Part shown: piece by piece, positions 1 through 8,317 of the stretch | How the letters are laid out: every line of letters begins with the position of its first letter | Position numbering within the stretch: position 1 is the stretch's first letter | Assembly (NCBI GenBank): GCA_964457365.1 | Contig: CAYWFP010000039.1 | Coordinates: forward strand, 1-33,055 | Origin: CAYWFP01 sp964457365 | GTDB lineage: Bacteria > Planctomycetota > SZUA-567 | Direction: 5' to 3' | DNA length: 33,055 bases | Position numbers and translations under genes: made by a program | Notes under the pieces: model-generated | Databases searched by the model: none | What the model was told of the DNA's origin: nothing | Seen by the model: only the letters and a program-made list of their open reading frames with translations

Positions 1-138
1 GTATTCGGGGAGAAGTTCCCCATGCCGGCGGAGGCGGTGTACGAGTACGTGACGGTCACGGTAGACGTGGCGGAAGAGCGAATGAGGTTGCGGGTCTGCG
101 GAGAGACGATTGACGAGATGGCGTACCGACTGCGTTGA
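1..138 (+). CDS. C-terminal end of a probable transposase (partial)
   Basis: Frame 1 is open from the window edge to TGA at 136-138, giving the last 45 residues of a protein beginning VFGEKF and ending AYRLR. The tail is rich in short beta-strand-like stretches (YEYVTVTVDV, MRLRVCGE), consistent with the small beta-barrel-like C-terminal domain that follows the DDE core in integrase-type transposases. The terminal repeats just downstream support this. No catalytic residue is in view, so the assignment depends on context; it could be the end of another gene next to the element. Confidence 0.45.
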   Translation, partial: VFGEKFPMPAEAVYEYVTVTVDVAEERMRLRVCGETIDEMAYRLR

Positions 139-146
139 CGGCGCAC

Positions 147-205
147 GCGCCCAGCGCGGCAACTCCAGTCGCCCTACGGGCTCCTTCCGTCGCCGCGCTG
201 GGCGC
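147..205. terminator. 14-bp perfect inverted repeat after the transposase stop
   Basis: GCGCCCAGCGCGGC at 147-160 is exactly complementary to 192-205, with a 31-base loop that itself holds partly self-complementary bases (CGCCCTACGGGC). It starts 9 bases after the stop codon and is followed by CTTTCTC. It could terminate transposase transcription or be a structural part of the element end. The T-tract is short, so termination is uncertain. Confidence 0.5.
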
Positions 206-221
206 CTTTCTCTATCCGAAC

Positions 222-270
222 TGTAACCCATGTCCTGGCCCTTCTGGGTGTAACCGATGTGTTGGCCCTT
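222..270. repeat. Two tandem 22-bp terminal repeats of the insertion sequence
   Basis: The blocks at 222-243 and 249-270 share 19 of 22 bases (TGTAACC-ATGT--TGGCCCTT), start 27 bases apart and have the same orientation. Spacing near 2.5 helical turns and location at the element edge fit paired transposase binding sites. Confidence 0.6.
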
Positions 271-651
271 GAGACGTATTGATTACGCGTAACTCTACTA
301 ACCTCAACCGCGCTCCCGCAGACCTGGAGATTTTGGCCAATAGATTATTCAGTACGGCTGATTGGTAATTGTTGCTGTATGTGTGTAGTGGTGTTCCGCC
401 CCCTGGTGTCGACTCGGCCGTGATTACCGCTGTTAATACCGGCATGGTCAGGGAAAGGAATTTCGAGGTGTCCGCAGCCGGCTGCGTATCTCCTTCGTCT
501 GGGGCATCGCCCTCGACGCGGCGGAGCGCGACCGCGATATTTTGCGCCAATTGGTCTGTGGCGCCACCAAGTGGCCGAAGGGGCGCTGCCGGGATGCTGA
601 GTGCCTCGCGCTGCATTCATAACCTGATGCCGCAAAGCGGGTTATGAGCGC
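271..651. other. Stretch without a convincing gene
   Basis: No frame here has both a good start and recognisable protein. A minus-strand frame at 616-212 is open for 134 codons but runs into the insertion-sequence end. Its upstream part (616 to about 271, about 115 codons) could be a gene fragment cut by the insertion, but I do not recognise it and see no convincing ribosome binding site. The base composition is less GC-rich than the neighbouring genes, which fits non-coding or foreign DNA. Confidence 0.4.
618..646. repeat. Short inverted repeat CATAACC / GGTTATG
   Basis: CATAACC at 618-624 pairs exactly with GGTTATG at 640-646 around a 15-base spacer. It sits just upstream of the candidate promoter at 652-680, so it could be an operator or a recombination-type site. 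Nothing in the sequence decides between them. Confidence 0.35.
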
Positions 652-680
652 TTGCGTAATCCGCGGTGCTTTGGTATTCT
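652..680 (+). promoter_or_regulatory. Candidate sigma70-like promoter for the CsgG/PQQ gene
   Basis: TTGCGT at 652-657 and TATTCT at 675-680 are separated by 17 bases. This would start transcription near 687 and leave a leader of about 140 bases before the ATG at 827. The -10 matches consensus at 4 of 6 positions. The TTGC-type -35 recurs at other candidate promoters in this window. Confidence 0.45.
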
Positions 681-826
681 GATTGTTACGGGCATGACAC
701 GCGGTTTCGTGTCCGAATGCGGCATGCTTGCACCGCCATATAGCGCGAGAAGACGCAGGCGTTGTCGGAAACGGCGCACGTTGCGACGGGACGCCTGCAG
801 CTTTTCTGTCCACAGGGGAAAACGCA

Positions 827-3800
827 ATGCATCCTCGCCCTGTTCGAAACATGCTGCGACTCGCCGCCGGCATGATCGTCATGACCTTCTCGCTGCAGGC
901 CGGCGAGAAATCCCCGCCGCTGCGCCTTGCCGTTCTCGACCTCGACAGCCCGGCAAACCTTCCCTGGCTCGGGCCGGCGGTGAGCGCGGCGATCAGGACC
1001 AAACTTGTCGGATTGGAGGGAGTGACTCTGCTCGAGCGCGAGCGGATCGACGAGATTCTGCTGGCGAAGAAGGATCAGCCCCTCACGCCGGCAATGCTCG
1101 GCACGGATTATCTCCTGCGCGGCTCGGTCCAGTTCGTCGGCACGTGGCCGGACGAGAACGCGAAGGTGCGCATCAACGCCGGCATTGTCTCGGCAAAAAC
1201 CGCGAAGATGAAAAGCGACGCGACCTTCGTCATCGACGGGACGGTGAAGAATCTCTTTGACCTGGAGACCGATCTAGCGACACGTTTCGCCAAGGCGGTC
1301 GGCAAGGAACCGGCGCAGTTGTTGGTTCGCTATCGCGAGTCGAAGAACCTGAAGGCGAAGCGGTTTTTTGGCGAGGGGCTGCTGAAGCTGCGCGCGTCGG
1401 AGGTTATCATCACAGAGACACGCGCAACGAGCGACGCGGCGAAAGACAAGGGCGCTGCCGGAGAGGAAGTGCCGGGCGAGAGCGCCAGCCCCGTCTCGCA
1501 GTCGCTTGCGCCGGAGAAGCGAGTGAAGGTCGACGCGCTGCTGCGGGACGCGGTCGTTCTATTCCGCCAGGCCCAGCGCGAGAACGAAGGCCACTTCTTC
1601 GCCCGCGCGCATACGTATGAAGGAAGAGCGCGCGAGTTGCTCGCGATGTCGCAGGCGGACGATGCGCAGGCGCAGGCGGTGCGCGACGAGACGGTGAAGC
1701 AGTTCCGTGCCGACGCGGCGGAGGCGGCGCCGGCGTTGTATGATCTGGGGCGGGCGCTGCAGGTCAACGGGGAATACGACGAGGCAAGCGATGCTTATCA
1801 CGAGTATTTGCGGTGGATGAAGGAGAGCAACCGCTTCATCCTCTGGACGAAGGATTTCCGTTTCCGCGAATTCCGCTCGGTGCTGTCGGATTGTTGGCCG
1901 ACCGTCCGCGAAGACCACATGCGCGCCGTCCATGCCGATGGGCGGCTGTATCTTCTAGCAGGCAACGAAGAAGAAAAGGTGCTCGCTATCGTCTGCCTCG
2001 ACGCGAAGACGGGCGAGACGATCTGGGAGAACCGGAGGGTTCCTGCCGAACTGCCGCCGACGTCTTTCGGGTCGGTGCATCACGACGCCGACAAGCATTA
2101 CTGGTATACCGCCGAACGGAGTCCGTTGATGGCGGTAATCGAAGGCCGCGTCTATTGGTACGCTTCCGATGCGCTCTGCCTGCTGGACGCGGCGACCGGC
2201 AGGGAAACGATGCGGATGGAAGTGCCGTTGCCGTATCCGGAGACCGAAGCTTATATGTACGAGGCTTTTCACGTTCCGTGCGTCGCGCCGGGTCGTATCG
2301 TCGTTGCCAGAGAGTTTTCGGAATATTTTCCGGCAGGCTTAAAAGAAAGCGCGTCCTACGCGGTCGTGGATATCGAGAAGAAGAAAATTCTATGGACAGG
2401 CGACAAGAAGATCCGCCGCGTCTGGAGCGGCGCGGTCTGGGAAGGCGATTGGCGCGAGCATGAGTCGCCGCGCGCACTCGTCGACGGCCGGCCGGTCAAG
2501 GTGGCATCGGCGCTCGAAGGCTCCTTGAAGGATTATGAGATACACGGCAGTCGACACGTGCCCGACGTCGCGTATTGCTATAAAGGCTCTTTCCCGGAAA
2601 AATTGCGGCGTATACGCCTGAAAGACGGTATCTGGACGGCCGAAGACGTGCCCGATTTCACGATTCTGCAGATCTTGAACGGCACCTTTTATTCCCGGCT
2701 CGAGATGTCGGCAAGGAACCAATTCGACAAGCGCAGAGAAGACTGGGTCAGTCAGGTCCGCAAGGGCTGGATCATGATGTGGAGCGAAAGCGAACGTGCT
2801 TTCCGCCATGTGCACTTGCCCGAGTCTTTGTCCGAACGCGTCTGTCGTCTCTCATCCGCATATCAGTGCAATTGCCTGCAAGAGCCTCAGTATATGGACA
2901 GCCGTCTTGTGGACGACCGCATCTGGATACTCGAAGACGCCGACAGCGGGCGGCAATCGGTCTGGACGCTAGACGGAAAACTGGTCGGCAGCCATCAATA
3001 CGGCAACCGGTCGACGCGACGGCTGTTCATGCCCGACGCGACGATGATCGTCCTGTACAAGCACCAGATCTCCCGTGCGCGCCTGACCTATCCCGTGCAG
3101 GGCGCAGTGTCGGAAGTGCATCTGAGGTTGAAGACAGCGGAATGCCATCTCGCGCGCCAACGTTACGAAGACGTACTCAAAGAGACCGACCGCATCGGAG
3201 CAGGCGCGGCGCATATCCCGCAGGCCGAGTGGCTGGCTGCGAAGGCGCACGAAGCGCTCGGGCGCAAACGCGAGGCGCTCAATGCCTATTACCAGTGCTT
3301 CGACCATTCTCCTCGCGGCGACGCACGCGGGAAGAAAGCGCTCGCGCAGGTGAACACACGGGTGCCGGTAACCGTCTATTGGCGGGATATGGTCGACAAG
3401 GCCTGCGGCCCTGATGAAAAACTTGCCTTCGACGGGATGAGACTCTTCGTTGAAGACGCCACATGCCTGATTAACGCAGTCAAGAGGCGAGGAGATATCC
3501 CCTCGAAGACATATGTGGATCTGAATGCCGGTCGCATTATCAATACATGCCCCGCGCTCGGTTATGGAGTGCATCTGGGAGATGATCGTTTTCTTTATTG
3601 GGACGGGGAAAACGACGCGCATTACTTTTTTGATGCGCGCACCAACCAGACAAGTGGCCACGTCGTGCCTCAGTTGTCGCAAGAAGACAGAGACGGATCC
3701 GTTTTTGGCACCAATGCCAATTATCCGATACTTCGCCACGCGCTGACCCATGGAGTAATGCTGCGATATAAACGGCTGAACGACGCGGAGAATACACATG

Positions 3801-4546
3801 ACGACGAGGTGGTGGCGGAGATCCTCGCCACCGATGCGAAAACGGGCCGGTTGTTATGGCGCCAGTCGACGGCTTGCCTGCATAACGACTTATCTGGCAA
3901 CTGCGTAATGGCGGGCGATCGCTTGCTCTTGTGCTGCACGTCCGTATCGAATGAGCCTGCCGGCGTATTCATGGCTATCGATGTCGGAACCGGCGAAATC
4001 ACGGCCCGCAGCGAATGGCCGCTCGGCCGCAAATCGGACCAGGAGCCCGTGCCGCCGTTTCAGCGCATGGGGCACTTCTGGGACACGAACGGCCCGCCGG
4101 TCCTTTGGAACGGTTTGCTGATCGTGCGCGATTTCAGGAAGATTTTATACGGAATCGACATCGAGACCGGCGAGATGCATCCCTTCCCCGAATCCCTCTT
4201 CATCCGCAAGGAAATCGACGTCGGGCTGCGCGGCGAAGCGCGGCTGACGGCGCTGAAGGATCCGGAAAGTTACCTGAAGAAGCATCCGCAGATCGTCCGG
4301 CGCTACCTCGGCGAGGAAGGGAAGAGCCCGTACTTCGAAGCCGGCGAGAAGTGGATGCTGTTGCATTCCGCGGACGGAAAGAAAGCTGTCGAAGCGATGC
4401 CGTTCATGGGGTATCGCTTCTGGCCGCATCCCATCGGCAAGGATCGGCTGGTCTTCTGGCATTACGGCGAGCGTTTCGTCGTGGTGAACAAGACGGCGTT
4501 TCTGCGTTACTTTGGTATCGGTCCGGCGACGCCTCGGAAGAAGTAA
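827..4546 (+). CDS. Exported CsgG-like / TPR / PQQ beta-propeller protein
   Basis: The start at 827 is chosen over an upstream in-frame ATG at 728 because AGGGGAA (814-820) lies just before it and the product then opens with a signal peptide (MHPRPVRN, hydrophobic run, cleavage near LQA-GEK). The 1239-residue protein has about 140 residues resembling the CsgG/FlgO-type domain (LRLAVLDLDS, ERERIDEILL, GTDYLLRGSV), then helical TPR-like repeats (about 230-350). A beta-propeller of PQQ/BamB-type blades follows (LDAKTGETIW, LDAATGRETM), a second TPR-like segment near 755-850 (ALGRKREALNAYYQ) and more blades (DAKTGRLLWR, DVGTGEI, DIETGEM). CsgG-like domains assemble envelope proteins and PQQ-type propellers act as scaffolds, so a periplasmic or outer-membrane assembly role is inferred. 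No quinoprotein active site is evident. It lies 38 bases before the next gene and is probably co-transcribed with it. Confidence 0.75.
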   Translation: MHPRPVRNMLRLAAGMIVMTFSLQAGEKSPPLRLAVLDLDSPANLPWLGPAVSAAIRTKLVGLEGVTLLERERIDEILLAKKDQPLTPAMLGTDYLLRGSVQFVGTWPDENAKVRINAGIVSAKTAKMKSDATFVIDGTVKNLFDLETDLATRFAKAVGKEPAQLLVRYRESKNLKAKRFFGEGLLKLRASEVIITETRATSDAAKDKGAAGEEVPGESASPVSQSLAPEKRVKVDALLRDAVVLFRQAQRENEGHFFARAHTYEGRARELLAMSQADDAQAQAVRDETVKQFRADAAEAAPALYDLGRALQVNGEYDEASDAYHEYLRWMKESNRFILWTKDFRFREFRSVLSDCWPTVREDHMRAVHADGRLYLLAGNEEEKVLAIVCLDAKTGETIWENRRVPAELPPTSFGSVHHDADKHYWYTAERSPLMAVIEGRVYWYASDALCLLDAATGRETMRMEVPLPYPETEAYMYEAFHVPCVAPGRIVVAREFSEYFPAGLKESASYAVVDIEKKKILWTGDKKIRRVWSGAVWEGDWREHESPRALVDGRPVKVASALEGSLKDYEIHGSRHVPDVAYCYKGSFPEKLRRIRLKDGIWTAEDVPDFTILQILNGTFYSRLEMSARNQFDKRREDWVSQVRKGWIMMWSESERAFRHVHLPESLSERVCRLSSAYQCNCLQEPQYMDSRLVDDRIWILEDADSGRQSVWTLDGKLVGSHQYGNRSTRRLFMPDATMIVLYKHQISRARLTYPVQGAVSEVHLRLKTAECHLARQRYEDVLKETDRIGAGAAHIPQAEWLAAKAHEALGRKREALNAYYQCFDHSPRGDARGKKALAQVNTRVPVTVYWRDMVDKACGPDEKLAFDGMRLFVEDATCLINAVKRRGDIPSKTYVDLNAGRIINTCPALGYGVHLGDDRFLYWDGENDAHYFFDARTNQTSGHVVPQLSQEDRDGSVFGTNANYPILRHALTHGVMLRYKRLNDAENTHDDEVVAEILATDAKTGRLLWRQSTACLHNDLSGNCVMAGDRLLLCCTSVSNEPAGVFMAIDVGTGEITARSEWPLGRKSDQEPVPPFQRMGHFWDTNGPPVLWNGLLIVRDFRKILYGIDIETGEMHPFPESLFIRKEIDVGLRGEARLTALKDPESYLKKHPQIVRRYLGEEGKSPYFEAGEKWMLLHSADGKKAVEAMPFMGYRFWPHPIGKDRLVFWHYGERFVVVNKTAFLRYFGIGPATPRKK

Positions 4547-4584
4547 GCCGCGGCGCTACGCGGCGAAGGACGGGAGGATAATCG

Positions 4585-5730
4585 ATGCAACAAGCGCGAA
4601 GATCCTGGACGCCGGTTCTTGTTGCCGTCCTGGCGTTTCAGACGACAATCGTGCTGCGCGCCTCGGACGGGCCGCCGGTATTTGCCGAAGAGGACGGCGT
4701 GCTGATCGTGGAGGTGGAGGCGGTGAAGCCGGCCGGCGCCTGGGCCGCGCAGACGGAGATGGCCGGCTTTACCGGCGATTGCTATTACACGTGGACCGCA
4801 GGCGGCATCGACCACGGCGGCAGCGCCGGTCCGCTGGTCTACAAGTTGCGCATCACCACGCCGGGCAAGTACCACTTCCGTATCCGCAATCGGCACGACT
4901 TCGAGGACAGTACCGAGCAGAACGACTGTTTCACGCGCATGGACGACGGCAAGCCGACGAAGACGTTCAGCCATACCCGCGGCAAGTGGACCTGGGCGAC
5001 CAATCACGAGCATCACGGCGGCGGCAAGCCGCCGGCGTCGTACGAACTGACCGCCGGCGAGCACGTCTTCACCATCTGCGGCCGCTCGGGCGGCTTCAGT
5101 ATCGACCGTTTCGTCTTCTACCTCGACGGCAAAGAAGCACAGGCGACGGACCTGTCGCGCGAATCGACCGACGGCCTGCCGTCCATGCCGAAGCTGGCGA
5201 AGCTCGACCGCGCGGCGAGATACTGGGAAGAAGGCCGTCTCGGCAAGGCCTTCGCCCAGGCGCAGAAGAGTCTCGCCAGCGACGATGCCGAGGAAGCCAC
5301 GGAGGCGAAGCAGATCGTCGAAGCCTTGCGCGCGCATCTCCGGCGGCAGAAGGAGCGGCTGGGAGAGTTGAAGAAACGCGCGCCCGCGGCGGCGACCAAC
5401 GCGCTGGAGGAGCTGGCCGATCAGTACAAGTATTCCGAGCCGGGCAACGAACTCGACGAACTGGCAAAGGAATGGAATCGCGAAGACGGCGTGCGAAACG
5501 CCCGCAAGGCGAACAGGATCTACGCCAAGCTCGAGGAGGACGTCAGCGAACTGCAGCGCGCTTCGGGTACGCGGCTCAAGCCCGGAACCGAGGCGTTCGA
5601 ACGACGTTTCAAACGCGAGTTGCGGAAGATTGAACGCTACGCCGAGGAGTTGCGCGCGGATTACCCGGATACGCAAGCCTGCCGCAAGGCCATGGCGCTG
5701 GTCGAGACGGTCGGGATCGAGCTGGAGTAA
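4585..5730 (+). CDS. Secreted CBM-like protein with helical C-terminal half
   Basis: A good ribosome binding site (GGGAGG, 4572-4577) precedes the ATG. The 381-residue product starts with a signal peptide (MQQARRSW plus a hydrophobic stretch, cleavage near LRA-SDG). Residues about 35-185 look like a beta-sandwich carbohydrate-binding module of the CBM6/35 or malectin kind: it opens with an EVEAVKPAG-type strand, has many aromatic and Gly residues, and ends in SIDRFVFYLDG. Residues about 205-381 are charged and alpha-helical, rich in Glu, Lys, Arg and Ala, and probably coiled coil. No catalytic domain is visible. It likely binds glycan outside the cytoplasm and bridges it to another component, perhaps the PQQ protein encoded just upstream. 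The exact module family is uncertain. Confidence 0.65.
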   Translation: MQQARRSWTPVLVAVLAFQTTIVLRASDGPPVFAEEDGVLIVEVEAVKPAGAWAAQTEMAGFTGDCYYTWTAGGIDHGGSAGPLVYKLRITTPGKYHFRIRNRHDFEDSTEQNDCFTRMDDGKPTKTFSHTRGKWTWATNHEHHGGGKPPASYELTAGEHVFTICGRSGGFSIDRFVFYLDGKEAQATDLSRESTDGLPSMPKLAKLDRAARYWEEGRLGKAFAQAQKSLASDDAEEATEAKQIVEALRAHLRRQKERLGELKKRAPAAATNALEELADQYKYSEPGNELDELAKEWNREDGVRNARKANRIYAKLEEDVSELQRASGTRLKPGTEAFERRFKRELRKIERYAEELRADYPDTQACRKAMALVETVGIELE

Positions 5731-5753
5731 TCCACCCTCCGACAATACGGCGA

Positions 5754-5794
5754 CGCATGCAATCCTATCCGGCCTGCGGGAATGCGTTTTTTTT
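5754..5794 (+). terminator. Candidate intrinsic terminator after the CBM gene
   Basis: CGCAT at 5754-5758 pairs with ATGCG at 5782-5786, with an inner GCA/TGC pairing, directly followed by eight T residues (5787-5794). The stem is weak, but the T-tract is the longest nearby and lies between two genes on the same strand. Confidence 0.45.
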
Positions 5795-5804
5795 CGGGGA
5801 TTCA

Positions 5805-5833
5805 TTGACGTCTGTCCGCGACCGGGGTAAAGG
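5805..5833 (+). promoter_or_regulatory. Weak candidate promoter for the GH95 gene
   Basis: TTGACG at 5805-5810 is a good -35. The best -10 at 17 bases (TAAAGG, 5828-5833) is poor. The position between a terminator-like element and the next gene makes it plausible but not convincing. Confidence 0.3.
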
Positions 5834-5871
5834 AGGCGCAAGCCATCTGCCCTTTCCCGATGGGAGACGTC

Positions 5872-8136
5872 ATGGATCGCAGCTACGACTGGACCTTTCC
5901 GCTTCCGCGCACCCATACCGGTATTCTGCAGGGCAACGGCGTTCTGGGATTGATGATCTGGGGTGGCGGCGAGACACTCTGCATCACCGCCGGCCGGGCC
6001 GATTTCTGGGACCATCGCGGCGGCCTGCCGTGGCGGGAAGGGATGTCGTACACGGCCATCCGCGACTGCCTCGAGCGCGGCGACGAAGCCGGACTGCGCG
6101 CGCTCTTCGAGCAGCCCGGTGCCGAACCGGGCCAGCCGCGGCGACCGAGCCTGCTGCCGATCGGTCGGTTCGAACTGGTCTTTCCCGGCGGGGAACTGAC
6201 CGGCGGCACGCTCGCTCTTCGGGACGGGACGGCGACGATCCGTCTGCGCCAAGGGGGGCGCGAACATGCGATGCGGATCGTACTGGACATGGAGCATCCC
6301 GCCGCAGCCATCCGGCTCTCCGAGGGCCTGGAGCTTGGCGCGGTGAAGCGGGTAACTTCGTGGGACTACGTCGGCGATCATCTGCAGTCGATCTCCTTCG
6401 CGCCGCCGGCGGAATTCGAGGAGGGCGGCCTCTGCGGCTGGCTCCAGACGCGGCCGGTCGATCCGCCGCTCTGTGCGGTGTGCGAGCGGCGCGGACAGGA
6501 ACTGGCGCTGGCGGTGGATATCGCCGCGGACGAGGACGCCGCCCGCCAGAGCGCCACGGCGCGTCTGGGCCGGGTTCACGCCTCCGGCTTCGCGGGCGTG
6601 CAGCGCGCGGCCGGGGAATGGTGGACGCGCTACTGGCAAGACGTCCCGACCGTAGACGTTCCCAATCCGACGCTCCGGTTCCTGTACGATTACGGCATGT
6701 ACAAGTTCGCCGGGCTGACCAATCCCGATGGCGTCGCCGCGGGCCTGCAGGGGCCGTGGATCGAGGAGTACCAGATGCCGCCCTGGTCGGGCGACTATCA
6801 CTTCAACATCAACGTGCAGATGTGTTACTGGCCGGCCTACCGCGGCAACCGGCTGACGCACCTGCGCCCGCTCTTCGACCTGATCCACTCGTGGCTGCCG
6901 GCGCTGCGTTACAACGCGAAGGTCTTTCTCGGCATCGACGACGGGGTGATGCTGCCGCACGCGGTGGACGACCGCTGCGTCTGCATGGGCGGCTTCTGGA
7001 CCGGCTCGATCGACCACGGCTGCACCGCCTGGGTGGCGGAGATGATGATGCGTTACGTCCGCTACTCCGGCGATGCGGACTTCCTGCGCGCGCAGGCGTG
7101 GCCGTTCATGGTCGGGGCCATGCGCGTCTACGAGGAGATGCTCGAACGCGACGGCGACGGTTTCGTCCTTCCGGTCAGCGTCTCGCCCGAGTATCGCGGC
7201 GCGTCCATGCATGCCTGGGGCCGCAACGCCAGTTTCCAGCTCGCCTGCGTGCATCGCCTCTGCGAGGATCTGCTCGACGCGGCGGAACAACTCGGAGAGA
7301 CGCCCAAGCCGATCTGGATGGAGATCCGGCAGAAGCTGCCGCAGGCCTGTCTCGTCGAGAGCGGCAGCGGGATGCGCATCGGGCTCTGGGAAGGGACCGA
7401 CCTGGAGGAGAGCCATCGGCATCACAGCCACCTCGCCGCGCTGGTGCCGTTCGACATCATCGACGCGGACGACCCGGCCTGGCGGCCGACGGTCCTGGCC
7501 AGCATCGCCAACTGGATCTACCAGGGGCCGGGACTGTGGAGCGGATGGTGCATGCCGTGGGCGTCGATGCTGCAAACTCGCCTGGGCAACGCCGACTGCG
7601 CGGAACTGCTGCTGGAGATCTGGGAGCGGGTCTTCACCAATGTCGGCCGCGGGACGCTGCACGACGCCGACTTCGCCGGTTTCTCGCTGATGGGCATCGG
7701 CCCGGTGAGCGGTTCCGCCCGCAGAATGCGCAGCATGCTGCCGGAGGAAGCCGCGCAGGCGATGAAGCTCAGCGCCGAGACGAAGGGCGAGATCATGCAG
7801 ATGGACGCGGGGATGGCGGCGGTGGCGGCGATTCTGGAGATGCTGCTCCACGCCCGCCGCGGCGTCCACTACGTCTTCGGCGGGGCGCCTGTACGCTGGA
7901 AAGATGCAGGATTTGCTGAGGTACGCACCGAGGGCGGTTTCCTGGTCAGCGCCGAGCGCCGGAACGGACGGGCCGTCTTTGTCGAAATCCTCGCGGAACT
8001 CGGCGGCGAATTCCGCCTGCACTGGGACGGCGCGGCGACGCTCAAGGTGGACGATTCAGAGGCGTTGCGCGTAGACGGGCCGGTGCTGAACTTGTCGCTG
8101 TCGTCAGGACAAACGGCCCGGATCGAGCCGGCGTAA
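5872..8136 (+). CDS. GH95-like glycoside hydrolase (putative alpha-L-fucosidase)
   Basis: The 754-residue product matches GH95 in length and landmarks: an N-terminal TGILQGNGVLG strand region, HFNINVQMCYWPA (310-322), SPE (438-440), HRHHSH (515-520) and QMDAGMAAVAAILEMLL (643-659). In characterised GH95 enzymes the Asn pair of the NIN motif, a Glu and a late Asp form the active site. Here N312/N314, E440 (tentative) and D645 occupy the matching motifs, so activity is likely. GH95 enzymes invert alpha-L-fucoside or alpha-L-galactoside bonds. There is no signal peptide, so it acts in the cytoplasm on imported oligosaccharides. The start at 5872 is preferred over 5860 because GGGAGA lies just upstream of it, whereas the stronger AAAGGAGG near 5829 is too far from either ATG. 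Sulfatases and a GHL6/GH151-like enzyme downstream support a sulfated fucose-containing substrate. Alpha-L-galactosidase is the main alternative. Confidence 0.82.
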   Translation: MDRSYDWTFPLPRTHTGILQGNGVLGLMIWGGGETLCITAGRADFWDHRGGLPWREGMSYTAIRDCLERGDEAGLRALFEQPGAEPGQPRRPSLLPIGRFELVFPGGELTGGTLALRDGTATIRLRQGGREHAMRIVLDMEHPAAAIRLSEGLELGAVKRVTSWDYVGDHLQSISFAPPAEFEEGGLCGWLQTRPVDPPLCAVCERRGQELALAVDIAADEDAARQSATARLGRVHASGFAGVQRAAGEWWTRYWQDVPTVDVPNPTLRFLYDYGMYKFAGLTNPDGVAAGLQGPWIEEYQMPPWSGDYHFNINVQMCYWPAYRGNRLTHLRPLFDLIHSWLPALRYNAKVFLGIDDGVMLPHAVDDRCVCMGGFWTGSIDHGCTAWVAEMMMRYVRYSGDADFLRAQAWPFMVGAMRVYEEMLERDGDGFVLPVSVSPEYRGASMHAWGRNASFQLACVHRLCEDLLDAAEQLGETPKPIWMEIRQKLPQACLVESGSGMRIGLWEGTDLEESHRHHSHLAALVPFDIIDADDPAWRPTVLASIANWIYQGPGLWSGWCMPWASMLQTRLGNADCAELLLEIWERVFTNVGRGTLHDADFAGFSLMGIGPVSGSARRMRSMLPEEAAQAMKLSAETKGEIMQMDAGMAAVAAILEMLLHARRGVHYVFGGAPVRWKDAGFAEVRTEGGFLVSAERRNGRAVFVEILAELGGEFRLHWDGAATLKVDDSEALRVDGPVLNLSLSSGQTARIEPA

Positions 8137-8188
8137 CTTATTTCTTGAAAAACAGATATATTCCTCGTTCGCCGGCCAGTGCGCCTCG

Positions 8189-8249
8189 CGCGTCGCCTCG
8201 CCGGTAGGGCGGCTACCTGATCGACGCGAAAATAACGCATCTTTTTCGC
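8189..8249. terminator. Nested inverted repeats between GH95 and iclR-like genes
   Basis: CGCGTCG (8189-8195) pairs with CGACGCG (8222-8228), enclosing GGTAG/CTACC (8203-8207/8213-8217). A competing perfect repeat GCGAAAA/TTTTCGC occupies 8226-8232 and 8243-8249. The group lies 50-110 bases after the GH95 stop and just upstream of the promoter at 8260, so it may end GH95 transcripts or hold regulatory sites. There is no long T-tract after a stem. Confidence 0.4.
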
Positions 8250-8259
8250 AGTAGAATGC

Positions 8260-8288
8260 TTGACAAACAGACCAAGGTTCAGTATAGA
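8260..8288 (+). promoter_or_regulatory. Strong sigma70-like promoter of the iclR-sulfatase operon
   Basis: A perfect TTGACA at 8260-8265 is followed after 17 bases by TATAGA at 8283-8288. Transcription would begin near 8295. This rules out the in-frame ATG at 8288, which lies inside the -10, and supports 8318 as the real start of the regulator gene. Confidence 0.75.
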
Positions 8289-8304
8289 TGAATAAAGATT
8301 CATC
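8287..8304. promoter_or_regulatory. Operator-like 18-bp palindrome at the transcription start
   Basis: GATGAAT-AAAG-ATTCATC is a perfect 7+4+7 palindrome covering the end of the -10 and the predicted +1. Palindromes of this size are typical sites for dimeric regulators, and the first gene downstream encodes an IclR-family protein, so autoregulation is the simplest reading. Confidence 0.6.
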
Positions 8305-8317
8305 AAAAAGGATTGCG

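Larger units (their letters stand above)
1..270 (+). mobile_element. Right end of an insertion sequence, truncated by the window edge
   Basis: The first 270 bases look like the distal end of an insertion sequence. A reading frame enters from outside and stops at 138, a strong inverted repeat follows, and two near-identical 22-bp blocks at 222-243 and 249-270 close it. Tandem TGTAAC-type blocks at the end, downstream of the transposase, are what DDE/integrase-core insertion sequences often carry as transposase binding sites. The left end lies outside the window, so the family, target duplication and completeness cannot be read. The boundary at about 270 is inferred from the last repeat. Confidence 0.55.

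Noticed and set aside
618..646. Integron attC-like recombination site
   Set aside because: The arms do not match the RYYYAAC/GTTRRRY core sites; only a short inverted repeat remains.
4507..8022. Minus-strand open frame of 1171 codons opposite the GH95 gene
   Set aside because: Arg/Ala/His/Gln-rich, no recognisable domain, and antisense to a well-supported enzyme. Long antisense frames arise from GC-rich codon use.
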